From Flavobacterium cerinum (GTDB lineage Bacteria > Bacteroidota > Bacteroidia > Flavobacteriales > Flavobacteriaceae): DNA of 64,000 nt. The position numbers and the translations under genes are program-made. The stretch lies in assembly GCF_004028155.1 (NCBI RefSeq), contig NZ_SBII01000012.1:95613-159612 (forward strand), in the 5' to 3' direction. The notes beneath the pieces are model-generated. The model searched no databases and was not told where the DNA came from. It saw only the letters and a program-made list of their open reading frames with translations. Below are positions 55,498-63,868 of this stretch, one piece after another. Positions within the stretch are counted from its first letter, which is position 1; the number at the start of each line of letters is the position of its first letter.

Positions 55498-56238
55498 ATG
55501 TACATGAACATTACAATAAATACAAATAACCTGCCTAAACATCTTGCAATAATAATGGATGGCAATGGCCGTTGGGCAAAAAAACAGGGATTAATTCGCG
55601 CGCTGGGACACGAAAGCGGTACTAAAGCCGTTAAACAGGTAGTAGAATCGTGTGCAAAACTAGGCATAGAAAATCTTACCCTATATGCTTTCTCTACAGA
55701 AAACTGGAACAGGCCAAAAATGGAGGTCGACGCACTAATGAACATTTTAGTGAGTGCACTAAAAAAAGAACTGCCTACCCTTATAAACAATAGCATTCGA
55801 TTAAACACAATAGGCAATATAGAACAATTACCATCTAAAGCCAGGAAAAAGCTTCTGGAGGTTATTGAACAAACTAAAGACAACAAAAAGATGGTACTCA
55901 CCCTGGCCTTAAGCTATGGATCAAGGGAGGAACTTATTAATGTTGTAAAGAGAATAAGCGAAAAAATAAAAACCGACCAATTAACAATAGCAGATATTAG
56001 TGAATCTACCATAAACGAGCATTTGTACACCCATGACTTGCCCGATGTAGACCTTGTTATAAGGACCAGCGGCGAGCAGAGAATAAGCAATTTTCTGCTT
56101 TGGCAGATGGCTTATGCCGAGTTGTATTTTACAGATGTGTTATGGCCCGACTTTAGGGAAAAAGACTTACATGAAGCAATTATCAGTTATCAAAAAAGAG
56201 AACGTAGATTTGGAAAGACCAGTGAACAAGTTAAATAA
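55498..56238 (+). CDS. uppS: Isoprenyl (undecaprenyl) diphosphate synthase
   Basis: Cis-prenyltransferase of 246 aa. AIIMDGNGRWAKK with catalytic Asp21, ALGHESGTKAVK, TLYAFSTENWNRP and IRTSGEQRISNFLLWQMAYAE are the conserved regions. It makes the C55 lipid carrier of peptidoglycan and O-antigen subunits from farnesyl and isopentenyl diphosphates. The start could also be the second Met two codons later. It is followed by bamA, whose reading frame begins within its last codons. Confidence 0.95.
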   Translation: MYMNITINTNNLPKHLAIIMDGNGRWAKKQGLIRALGHESGTKAVKQVVESCAKLGIENLTLYAFSTENWNRPKMEVDALMNILVSALKKELPTLINNSIRLNTIGNIEQLPSKARKKLLEVIEQTKDNKKMVLTLALSYGSREELINVVKRISEKIKTDQLTIADISESTINEHLYTHDLPDVDLVIRTSGEQRISNFLLWQMAYAELYFTDVLWPDFREKDLHEAIISYQKRERRFGKTSEQVK

Positions 56239-58912
56239 AAAAATAGTGTTTCAGAGAAGCATTAAATTACTTTTTGGCATCTTATTATTAGCAACCGGCA
56301 GCAATGCAGTTGCCCAGGAAGATGGTTCCCATTTAGAAGAGGGAAAGGAATATATCCTGGCCGATGTTCTTATAACCGGCAAAACAAATCATAACCCACA
56401 AACCATTGTAACCTTTACGGGCCTTGAAAAAGGACAGCCAATATTGGTACCTGGCGACGAGTTAAGTAATGCTATTAAAAAACTTTGGAAACTGGGTCTC
56501 TTTAGTGACATCGAATTCTATACAACCAAAATACAAAACGATAGTATTTGGCTGGAATTAAACATAAACGAACTTCCTAAATTAAGCGAGGCAAGAATAC
56601 AGGGCGTAAGAAAAGGTAAGCGCGAAGCTTTACTTAAAGACGTACAGCTTACTAAAGGAAAGTATGTAAATGAAAACTTACTTACTACAACAAAAAACTA
56701 CATTGAGAACAAGTATAAAAAAGACGGTTACTACAACACTAAAGTAGCGATCAATGTAATCCCGGATTCACTTAATACCGTTAAAATGGTAGTAAACATT
56801 GATAAGGGTAAAAAAGTAAAAGTAAGCAGAATTGCATTTACAGGCAATACACAACTTAGCAATGCTAAGCTTAAAAGAGCAATGAAGAACACCAAGGTTA
56901 AGGCTTTCCCTAACCCTCTTCGTATCTTTAAATCATCAAAATTTGTAGCTGATAAGTACAAAGAAGACCTTAACAGCATCGTAGATAAATACAAAGAAAA
57001 AGGGTATCGCGATGCACGTGTAATATCTGACACGGTAATATACAATCCTAAGAAAAACATGGTAGATATTGCTATCAATGTTGAAGAAGGACGCAAATAT
57101 TACTTTGGTGACATCAAGTATCTGGGTAATACAGTATATACAAATCAGCAGCTTAACTACCTGTTAGGTATTAAGAAAGGTGACGTTTACAACGGTATTT
57201 TACTGCAACAAAGAATTGCCGATCCTAAACCGGACGCAGATGACCTTACAAACCTTTACCAAAACAATGGTTACTTATTCTCTAACATCAATGCTGTAGA
57301 GGTTAAAACAGCTAATGATACTATTGATTTTGAGATCAGGATCGTTGAAGGACCTATCGCTTATTTTAACAATGTTACGGTAGTAGGTAATGATAAAACA
57401 AATGACCACGTTATTTACCGTGAGTTAAGAACAAGACCTGGAATGCGCTGGAATAAAGAAGAAGTAATCGGTACCATTCGTGAGCTTGGTGCACTTGGTT
57501 TCTTTGATCCTGAAACGATTCGCCCGGACGTTAAAAACCCTGACCCTGCAACAGGAACAGTAGATATCGAATGGCATGTAACAGAAAAAGGTTCCAGCCA
57601 GATCGAACTTCAGGGTGGTTATGGTGGTGGAGGTTTTATTGGAACACTTGGACTGTCTTTCAATAACTTCTCGATGAGAAACATATTCAACAAGTCGGCT
57701 TATAAACCATTACCAATGGGTGACGGACAAAAAATGGCACTGCGACTTCAGGGAAGTACCTATTTCCAAACGTATAGCCTGTCATTTACAGAGCCTTGGT
57801 TTGGTGGTAAAAAACCAATACAATTATTCACAACATTTTCACACAGCAAGCAATATTTATACAATTTTTCTAGCCGTGATGTAGACAGGAATAGAAGTTT
57901 TACCATATCTTCGATATCTGTAGGACTTTCAAAAAGGTTAAGTGAGCCTGATTTCTATATGAGATTATCGCACTCGTTTACCTTCCAGTATTATGACTTA
58001 AATAATTATAACACCGGATTGTTTACCTTTGGTAATGGAACGTCAAGAAATATTAACTATACGATAGAATTGAGCAGGGACAATAGAGGGCGTAACCCAA
58101 TCTACCCTACTACAGGATCGTTATTTAGTATAAGTGCAAGGGTTACACCACCATATTCATTGTTTAACAACATCGATTATGCTAAGCTTGGTGATAAACC
58201 TGAGTATAAATTAAAAAATGATACTGAAGCAATTATGCCGGGCACAAATGGTGTAGGAATTGCACCAGGTGACTATATAGATGCGCAGGGTAATGCATCA
58301 AGTGCAGAAAATGCAGCGGTAGACAGAGGTAAAGTAGACCAGAAAAGATTTAACTGGCTTGAATATTATAAAATTAAATTTAAGGCAGAGTTATATACTA
58401 AACTCGCAGGTGCTCCGTCACACGAATTAGTATTACGTTCTACAGCAGACTTTGGTTTTATGGGTGCTTATAACTCTGATAGAGGATTAGTACCATTTGA
58501 GAGGTTCTACCTTGGTGGAACAGGTCTTGCTAACTATGCGTTAGATGGTAGAGAGGTCGTACAGTTAAGGGGTTATCCTGACCAATCACTATCGCCTATC
58601 GATCCTGTTACAGGTGCACAAGTTGGAGCAACGATATATAACAAGTTCTCATTAGAACTTCGTTATCCGATAACGTTAAAATCACAAGCGTCAATTTTTC
58701 TTCTTACTTTCGCAGAAGCAGGAGCATCATATGACAAGTTTAAAAATTATAACCCGTTTGCAGTACAACGCTCAGCAGGTTTTGGTTTAAGGGTATTTAT
58801 GCCGGCATTTGGTTTATTAGGTCTGGATTTCGGTTATGGATTCGATCCGGTTCCGGGAGACACACAAAAATCAGGATGGCAGCCCCATTTCATCATAGGA
58901 CAACAGTTTTAA
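56222..58912 (+). CDS. bamA: Outer membrane protein assembly factor BamA
   Basis: Outer membrane insertase. From GTG 56222 the product has about 896 aa with signal peptide NKKIVFQRSIKLLFGILLLA then ATGSNAVAQ; an ATG at 56171 would add 17 residues and overlap uppS by 68 bases, which I consider less likely. POTRA-like repeats occupy about 30-430 (e.g. LADVLITGKTNHNPQT and RIAFTGNTQLSNAKLKRAM). The C-terminal Omp85 barrel ends in GWQPHFIIGQQF, with terminal Phe, and contains the RGYPD motif of the L6 loop. It inserts beta-barrel proteins; genes for the OmpH/Skp-type chaperones follow directly. Confidence 0.95.
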   Translation: MNKLNKKIVFQRSIKLLFGILLLATGSNAVAQEDGSHLEEGKEYILADVLITGKTNHNPQTIVTFTGLEKGQPILVPGDELSNAIKKLWKLGLFSDIEFYTTKIQNDSIWLELNINELPKLSEARIQGVRKGKREALLKDVQLTKGKYVNENLLTTTKNYIENKYKKDGYYNTKVAINVIPDSLNTVKMVVNIDKGKKVKVSRIAFTGNTQLSNAKLKRAMKNTKVKAFPNPLRIFKSSKFVADKYKEDLNSIVDKYKEKGYRDARVISDTVIYNPKKNMVDIAINVEEGRKYYFGDIKYLGNTVYTNQQLNYLLGIKKGDVYNGILLQQRIADPKPDADDLTNLYQNNGYLFSNINAVEVKTANDTIDFEIRIVEGPIAYFNNVTVVGNDKTNDHVIYRELRTRPGMRWNKEEVIGTIRELGALGFFDPETIRPDVKNPDPATGTVDIEWHVTEKGSSQIELQGGYGGGGFIGTLGLSFNNFSMRNIFNKSAYKPLPMGDGQKMALRLQGSTYFQTYSLSFTEPWFGGKKPIQLFTTFSHSKQYLYNFSSRDVDRNRSFTISSISVGLSKRLSEPDFYMRLSHSFTFQYYDLNNYNTGLFTFGNGTSRNINYTIELSRDNRGRNPIYPTTGSLFSISARVTPPYSLFNNIDYAKLGDKPEYKLKNDTEAIMPGTNGVGIAPGDYIDAQGNASSAENAAVDRGKVDQKRFNWLEYYKIKFKAELYTKLAGAPSHELVLRSTADFGFMGAYNSDRGLVPFERFYLGGTGLANYALDGREVVQLRGYPDQSLSPIDPVTGAQVGATIYNKFSLELRYPITLKSQASIFLLTFAEAGASYDKFKNYNPFAVQRSAGFGLRVFMPAFGLLGLDFGYGFDPVPGDTQKSGWQPHFIIGQQF

Positions 58913-58948
58913 AAAATTGGCATGATATTTTCTAATACGTAAAAGGTT

Positions 58949-60067
58949 ATGAAAAAATGTTTTCTTACAGTACTTATTGCTTTAGTCGCTTTAACGGCTA
59001 ATGCCCAGTCGCGAGGTATTAAAATCGCTTATCTTGACATGAATTATATTCTGAACAAGGTACCGGATTATGCAGACGCTAAAAACCAACTTGAGCAAAA
59101 AGCCTCAAAATGGAAACAGGAACTGGAGGTAAAAAGAAATGAAATTAGCAAGCTTAAGGAAAGCCTTCAGCAGGAAAAAGCATTGCTTACAAAAGAACTG
59201 ATAGAAGAACGCGAAGAAGAAATTGCTTTCCAGGAAAAAGATTTGCTGGACTACCAGGAAAAAAGATTTGGGCCTACAGGTGACCTTGTCACTCAGAAAG
59301 CAGTATTAGTTAAGCCTATCCAGGATCAGGTATTTACTGTAGCACAAGATCTTGCAGCGCTAAGAAATTATGATTTTGTTTTCGACAAATCATCAGATCT
59401 TACAATGCTGTTTGCAGCAAAAAAGCATGACATTAGCGACCTTATTATAAAAAGACTTTCCAGAGCTACTAAACAAGAAAAGTTAAGCAGTAAAGAAGTT
59501 AAAAAAATGGAAGAGCAGGATGCTAAAGACGAACTGGAATCTAATCCTGATTATGCTGAAAGACAAAAACTGCTTGAAGATAAGAAGACAGCCCGAGAAA
59601 AGAAATTAGAAGAGCGTAAGGCATTACAGGAGGAGAAGAAAAAAGCTTATGAAGAAAAACGTGAGCAAATGAAACAAGACAGAGAAGCAAAAAGACCGGG
59701 AGCTAAGACACCTGCCGCCGAAACTTCTGCAACTCCAGCCACAACTTCTAATGATAAAACAACTGCTACACCTAAAGACAATAAAAAAGGTGAAACAGAG
59801 ACTAAAGAAAAAACAAAAGAAGCTGTAGTGCCAAAAGAAAAAACTGAAGCACAAAAAGCAGCAGCTGCCGAAAAGCAAACTAATGCACAAGAAGCGAAAG
59901 AAGAGCGCGAAAAAAAGATAGCCGATAAAAAACAGGCTATCGAAGACAGGAAGAAAAAAATAGCGGAAGACCGTGAAGCTGCAAAAAAAGCAAGAGAAGA
60001 AAAGCTAAAAAATAAAGATAGTGAAACTCCTACTCCTGCACCATCAGGTGATAAACCTACCAACTAG
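58949..60067 (+). CDS. OmpH/Skp-family periplasmic chaperone with long charged C-terminal extension
   Basis: Protein of 372 aa. A signal peptide (FLTVLIALVALTANAQ) and an OmpH domain up to about 175 (IKIAYLDMNYILNKVPDY at its start, the arm EVKRNEISKLKESLQQE, and NYDFVFDKSSDLTMLFA at its end). Residues 180-372 form a low-complexity Lys/Glu/Ala-rich extension with coiled-coil stretches (KKAYEEKREQMKQDREAK) and Pro/Thr-rich linkers, ending TPAPSGDKPTN. The usual OmpH is about 170 aa, so the extension is exceptional. It may have evolved by slippage of Lys/Glu codons. Presumably it binds unfolded outer membrane proteins for BamA. Confidence 0.87.
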   Translation: MKKCFLTVLIALVALTANAQSRGIKIAYLDMNYILNKVPDYADAKNQLEQKASKWKQELEVKRNEISKLKESLQQEKALLTKELIEEREEEIAFQEKDLLDYQEKRFGPTGDLVTQKAVLVKPIQDQVFTVAQDLAALRNYDFVFDKSSDLTMLFAAKKHDISDLIIKRLSRATKQEKLSSKEVKKMEEQDAKDELESNPDYAERQKLLEDKKTAREKKLEERKALQEEKKKAYEEKREQMKQDREAKRPGAKTPAAETSATPATTSNDKTTATPKDNKKGETETKEKTKEAVVPKEKTEAQKAAAAEKQTNAQEAKEEREKKIADKKQAIEDRKKKIAEDREAAKKAREEKLKNKDSETPTPAPSGDKPTN

Positions 60068-60107
60068 AAACAGAACAAAAACAAAAATTAATAATAAATA
60101 CTTTTAA

Positions 60108-60620
60108 ATGATGAAACAAGTGAAATCTTTATTAATCGCTGCATTACTTTTCGTAGGAATGAGTCAGACAGTAGCTGCTCAGGCAAAAGTTGCACACATT
60201 AATGTAAGTGATTTAATGTCTGCAATGCCAGAAATGAAAGCAGCAAATGCGCAGCTTGAAAAACTTGGTAAAACATACGATACTGAATACAATACAATGG
60301 TTGAAGAATTTAGAACCAAAATAAAAAAATATGATGCAGAAGCTTCAACTGTAACTGATGCAGTTAACGATACTCGTCAAACAGAAGTACAGGAAATGCG
60401 CGGAAGAATAGAACAGTACCAACAAACTGCTTCTAAAGAATTACAAGCTAAACAAGAAGAGATATTCAAGCCTATCATTGAAAAAGCTAGAAAATCAATC
60501 CAAAAAGTTGCAAAGGCTAAAGGATTCCAATATGTATTAGACTCTTCTATAGGAAGTGGAGTTCTTTTAGCAGATGGTCCTGATTTATTGGTTGACGTAA
60601 AAAAAGATCTTGGTTTTTAA
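60108..60620 (+). CDS. OmpH/Skp-family periplasmic chaperone
   Basis: Protein of 170 aa with signal peptide (LLIAALLFVGMSQTVAAQ) and a complete OmpH domain: AKVAHINVSDLMSAMPEMK at the N-terminal strand, a long helical arm, then GFQYVLDSS with GVLLADGPDLL as the C-terminal strands. It follows the extended OmpH paralogue after 40 bases and precedes a very similar third copy. The group supplies holdase function for outer membrane proteins. Start: two adjacent ATG codons at 60108 and 60111. Confidence 0.9.
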   Translation: MMKQVKSLLIAALLFVGMSQTVAAQAKVAHINVSDLMSAMPEMKAANAQLEKLGKTYDTEYNTMVEEFRTKIKKYDAEASTVTDAVNDTRQTEVQEMRGRIEQYQQTASKELQAKQEEIFKPIIEKARKSIQKVAKAKGFQYVLDSSIGSGVLLADGPDLLVDVKKDLGF

Positions 60621-60648
60621 TAAATACCATTCTTAAAGAATACATACT

Positions 60649-60674
60649 AAAACGGCTTATCAGCCGTTTTTTTC
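60649..60674 (+). terminator. Terminator between the second and third OmpH genes
   Basis: AAAACGGCT/AGCCGTTTT stem with a 4-base loop and a T7 run, 29 bases after the stop of the second OmpH gene. Confidence 0.88.
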
Positions 60675-60698
60675 ATTTAACACATCTATCAAAAGAAA

Positions 60699-61208
60699 AT
60701 GAAAAATCCGAAAATATTATTTATCACAATACTTTTTTTTGCTGCAGCACATCAACAGGCAGGTGCACAGGCAAAAATAGCCCACATTGATGTTAGTCAA
60801 CTAATGGCTGTAATGCCGGAAATGAAAGCTGCCGAGATACAGATTGATAAATTAAGTAAAACCTACGACAATGAATATGCTAAAATGGTTGAAGATTTTA
60901 AAACAAAGGTGAAAAAATATGATTCAGAAGCAGCAACAACAAAAAACGTAGTAAAAGATGCCAGAAATACCGAACTGACAGAAATGCGCACCAGAATAGA
61001 TCAACACAAAGAAACAGCATATAAAGAGCTTCAAACAAGGCAGGAAGCCATATACAAGCCAATAGTAGAGAAAGCAAGAAAAGCAATTCAAAAAGTTGGA
61101 AAGGCCAAAGGGTATCGATATGTAATAGATTCAACTCTTGGCACAGATGTAGTTCTGGCAGATGGCCCTGATTTATTAGCCGATGTAAAAAAAGAGTTAG
61201 GCTTTTAA
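60699..61208 (+). CDS. OmpH/Skp-family periplasmic chaperone, recent paralogue
   Basis: Protein of 169 aa, very like the preceding OmpH along the full length (for example PEMKAAEIQIDKLSKTYDNE versus the matching PEMKAANAQLEKLGKTYDTE, and identical LADGPDLL). Signal peptide FITILFFAAAHQQAGAQ. A terminator separates the two, so it may be expressed on its own or by read-through. The pair is a local tandem duplication. Confidence 0.88.
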   Translation: MKNPKILFITILFFAAAHQQAGAQAKIAHIDVSQLMAVMPEMKAAEIQIDKLSKTYDNEYAKMVEDFKTKVKKYDSEAATTKNVVKDARNTELTEMRTRIDQHKETAYKELQTRQEAIYKPIVEKARKAIQKVGKAKGYRYVIDSTLGTDVVLADGPDLLADVKKELGF

Positions 61209-61231
61209 TAACTGTCACTTTCTCAAAATAA

Positions 61232-61262
61232 AAAAACGACTAATTTTTTGAGTCGTTTTTTT
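61232..61262 (+). terminator. Terminator of the third OmpH gene
   Basis: AAAAAACGACT pairs with AGTCGTTTTTT around a 9-base loop rich in T, followed by more T. Its last bases adjoin the -7 element of murI. Confidence 0.88.
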
Positions 61263-61270
61263 TATATTTG
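61263..61270 (+). promoter_or_regulatory. -7 element of murI
   Basis: TATATTTG, a TAnnTTTG match, only 3 bases before the ATG at 61274. Transcription would start at or inside the start codon, giving a leaderless mRNA. No TTG is found at 17-19 bases upstream because the terminator occupies that region. Confidence 0.45.
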
Positions 61271-61273
61271 TAT

Positions 61274-62056
61274 ATGGACAAAAACATAAACCCTATCGGA
61301 TTATTTGACTCAGGAATTGGTGGTACTTCCATCTGGAAAGAAATACATACCCTACTCCCTAACGAAAACACAATTTACCTTGCCGATAGTATAAATGCAC
61401 CATATGGGCAAAAAACCAAAGAAGAAATAATAGAACTTAGTTTTAAGAATACAGAATTTCTTTTAGAACAAAACTCAAAAATAATAGTAGTAGCCTGTAA
61501 TACTGCAACTACAAATGCAATAAAGGAATTAAGAGCAAAATATGACGTGCCCATCATAGGAATTGAGCCCGCTATTAAACCGGCAGCGATCCATACCAAA
61601 ACAAAAAGTATTGGAATACTTGCCACAAAAGGCACTCTTTCAAGTGAGCTTTTTTATAAAACGGTTTCTAATCTTGAAGGGATCAATGTAATTGAGCAGG
61701 TGGGCTATGATTTGGTTAAATTAATTGAAGAAGGCAAAATAGATTCTAATGAAATAACAGAACTTCTTAAAACATACCTTCAACCTATGATAGAAGCCAA
61801 TATAGACTACCTCGTGCTTGGTTGCAGTCATTACCCTTACCTGGTGCCTCAGATTAAAAAGATACTACCAGAGAGCGTTAAAATCATAGATTCAGGTGAA
61901 GCCGTTGCAAGACAGACAAAATTAGTGTTAGAGAAAAATGATCTCCTGAATAATTCAAATAAAAAAGGGGACCTGAAATTTTATGTAAATTCAGATCCCA
62001 CGGTATTAGAGTCTATTTTAGAAAATAAATATACTGTTACAAAAAAAGATTTTTAA
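61274..62056 (+). CDS. murI: Glutamate racemase
   Basis: Protein of 260 aa. MurI motifs are IGLFDSGIGGTSIW at the N-terminus, YLADSINAPYGQK, the first catalytic Cys75 in VVACNTATTNAI and the second in LVLGCSHYPYLV. It interconverts L- and D-glutamate for peptidoglycan. The longer frame to 61268 begins with TTG inside the promoter, so the ATG at 61274 is preferred. It converges with the gamma-carbonic-anhydrase-like gene with 3 bases between the stop codons. Confidence 0.95.
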   Translation: MDKNINPIGLFDSGIGGTSIWKEIHTLLPNENTIYLADSINAPYGQKTKEEIIELSFKNTEFLLEQNSKIIVVACNTATTNAIKELRAKYDVPIIGIEPAIKPAAIHTKTKSIGILATKGTLSSELFYKTVSNLEGINVIEQVGYDLVKLIEEGKIDSNEITELLKTYLQPMIEANIDYLVLGCSHYPYLVPQIKKILPESVKIIDSGEAVARQTKLVLEKNDLLNNSNKKGDLKFYVNSDPTVLESILENKYTVTKKDF

Positions 62057-62059
62057 ATC

Positions 62060-62575
62060 CTATTTACCTTCAAACCATGAAGAATACATTACATAATTAT
62101 TAGATATTCTTTCAATTTCTCCTGCAAAATCTGAAGCACTAATATCTTTTACCTTTTTTGCAGGAACACCTGCATATATAGTACCTGATTCAACAACTGT
62201 ATTCTGTGTAAGCACTGCGCCTGCTGCAATAATAGAATTGCTTTCCACAACACAATTATCCATCACAATAGCTCCCATCCCAATTAGAACATTATCTTTT
62301 ATAGTACAGCCATGCACAATAGCATTATGTCCTATTGACACATTATTACCAATCTCTGTGGGATGCTTTTGATAGGTTGCATGAATAACAGCCCCATCCT
62401 GTATATTAACTTTGTTTCCAATTTTAATATAATGCACATCTCCCCTTATTACAGCATTAAACCATATACTGCATTGAGATCCTAAAGTAACATCACCTAC
62501 TACAGTTGCATTTTCTGCCACAAAACAATCTTTGGGTATTTGCGGGTATTTCCCATTAACTTCTTTTATCACCAT
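62060..62575 (-). CDS. Gamma-carbonic-anhydrase-like hexapeptide protein (YrdA family)
   Basis: Left-handed beta-helix protein of 171 aa made of hexapeptide repeats (VVGDVTLGSQCSIWFNAVIR, VNIQDGAVIHATYQ). Three His residues that bind the metal in this family lie in IHATYQKHPTEIG and SIGHNAIVHGCTI. Members of the YrdA/PaaY group are either weak carbonic anhydrases, thioesterases or transferase-like proteins, so the activity remains open. The C-terminal helix is present, ending YVMYSSWFEGK. Single gene, following the PorP/SprF terminator. Confidence 0.88.
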   Translation of the reverse strand: MVIKEVNGKYPQIPKDCFVAENATVVGDVTLGSQCSIWFNAVIRGDVHYIKIGNKVNIQDGAVIHATYQKHPTEIGNNVSIGHNAIVHGCTIKDNVLIGMGAIVMDNCVVESNSIIAAGAVLTQNTVVESGTIYAGVPAKKVKDISASDFAGEIERISNNYVMYSSWFEGK

Positions 62576-62593
62576 ATCTGTTTTAAAAAAAAT

Positions 62594-62617
62594 CGTCCCG
62601 ATAAAAATATCGGGACG
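62594..62617 (-). terminator. Terminator of the PorP/SprF gene
   Basis: CGTCCCGATA pairs with TATCGGGACG around AAAA, followed on the minus strand by an ATTTTTTTT run. Confidence 0.92.
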
Positions 62618-62640
62618 GAATTAATAATATTACCTTATAA

Positions 62641-63633
62641 TTAATTAACTGCTGGACAATTACAATCGTATTTCTCCCTTTTGCAGAATAAATTAAGACC
62701 AAGAGTTATTTGATGGAATCCGCTATTGTCAAACCTTACGTTACCTGTTAAGTAAGAATAAGTATAAGACACCATGAAATTTTTATAATTTACACCTAAT
62801 ATAGGAGTGATATATTGTAAGTTTTGATCTTTAGTTCCACTTCCTGACACATATTGAGCGCCATCTAAACTTCTTCTATAAGATAAACCTCCCCATATTC
62901 TTCCAAAGTCCATTTCTTTATAAAGCTTAAGGTTAACGTCAATAGTTTTTTCTTTAGTTTCATCAACAGCCTGGAATAAAATCGATGGCTCCCATTGTAA
63001 TGATTCCTGGAAACCAAAAACATAACCTACACTAAATAAATACTTTTTAAGGTTATCACTTTCAATATCTGTATAAATATCCCTTTTACTTGCAATAACA
63101 TTCTTAACAGTAAAATGAGCATAAAAATCTAAATAGTGGTAAGAAGCACCAACATCAATATTAAAGTATGAATCTTTTTGTTTCATCCCTCCATCTACAA
63201 TTGGATCAAATTCAGGATCAAATTTAGTTTCATCAAGACGACTGGAAATAAGACCTCCACTCATACCAAAAGATAATTGGTTAAGATCATAGTCACTTCT
63301 TGAAAAACGTATATGGTGAGCATAAGTTAGCTTCGCCCCTGTTTGAGAATGGTATCCATTCTTATCATTAAAAGCAATTACTCCAATACCAGACGAAGGT
63401 CCCACACTTCCGTTGAAACTTAAAGTTTGTAGTTGAGGAGCATCATCTTGGCCAAACCATTGTTGGCGCGCTGTAAGCCTTATTTTTGCGCAATTTGCAG
63501 CTCCAGCCATTGACGGGTGGATAAGGTAATAATTATCAGACAAATAATCTGAATATACTGCAATACCTTCCTGTGAAAAAGACAGTTGTGTTAATAACAA
63601 TCCAAAAATTAGGTAAATCTTTTTAAAATTCAT
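62641..63633 (-). CDS. PorP/SprF-family type IX secretion membrane protein
   Basis: Protein of 330 aa with signal peptide (IYLIFGLLLTQLSFSQ) and the family opening YSDYLSDNYYLIHPSMAGAANC, followed by LTARQQWFGQDDAPQLQTLS. It is an outer membrane barrel of the type that in gliding Bacteroidota is partnered with a large CHU_C-tailed adhesin gene upstream, as is the case here. It helps T9SS attach or export that partner. The C-terminus has an unusual Cys cluster (FCKREKYDCNCPAVN). The family is certain; the specific partner is inferred from position. Confidence 0.92.
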   Translation of the reverse strand: MNFKKIYLIFGLLLTQLSFSQEGIAVYSDYLSDNYYLIHPSMAGAANCAKIRLTARQQWFGQDDAPQLQTLSFNGSVGPSSGIGVIAFNDKNGYHSQTGAKLTYAHHIRFSRSDYDLNQLSFGMSGGLISSRLDETKFDPEFDPIVDGGMKQKDSYFNIDVGASYHYLDFYAHFTVKNVIASKRDIYTDIESDNLKKYLFSVGYVFGFQESLQWEPSILFQAVDETKEKTIDVNLKLYKEMDFGRIWGGLSYRRSLDGAQYVSGSGTKDQNLQYITPILGVNYKNFMVSYTYSYLTGNVRFDNSGFHQITLGLNLFCKREKYDCNCPAVN

Positions 63634-63634
63634 G

Positions 63635-63806
63635 TTGACCTTTTCGTTTAATGAGAAATGCGCTTTTTGTTAGACCATTCTGGTAATTAGTGTCAAATAA
63701 TATTCCCATTTGCACCACAGGGCTTTATCCCCTGCAATACTTTATTATCCAGTAATTTTCCATAGCGGTCAAATATATAAATTTTTGCGTTAGGTTGGTA
63801 ATTTAA
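63635..63806 (-). pseudogene. Decayed CHU_C (gliding-associated C-terminal) domain fragment
   Basis: On the minus strand one frame reads LNYQPNAKIYIFDRYGKLL, a good match to the CHU_C domain, but breaks off into unrelated sequence and a stop. A second frame then reads FDTNYQNGLTKSAFLIKR, which fits the domain end (Y-x-N-G...F-x-x-K-R). The two pieces are in different frames and have no start. The fragment sits between the terminator of the adjacent CHU_C-tailed gene and the PorP/SprF gene, so it looks like the remnant of a duplicated tail. Confidence 0.6.
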
Positions 63807-63814
63807 TCATAAAA

Positions 63815-63858
63815 TATTGTAAAAAATGCTGTCATCTCTGACAGCATTTTTTACAATA
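63815..63858 (-). terminator. Strong terminator of the gliding-associated protein gene
   Basis: A perfect 20-bp stem (core AAAAAATGCTGTCA/TGACAGCATTTTTT) with loop TCTC, 10 bases after the stop codon of the gene at the right edge. Confidence 0.93.
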
Positions 63859-63868
63859 AAGACTGTTA

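Noticed and set aside
59647..60063. Long antisense frame within the charged tail of the first OmpH gene
   Set aside because: It is the low-complexity complement of Lys/Glu/Ala codons (Ser/Phe/Leu-rich), without a start context or promoter.
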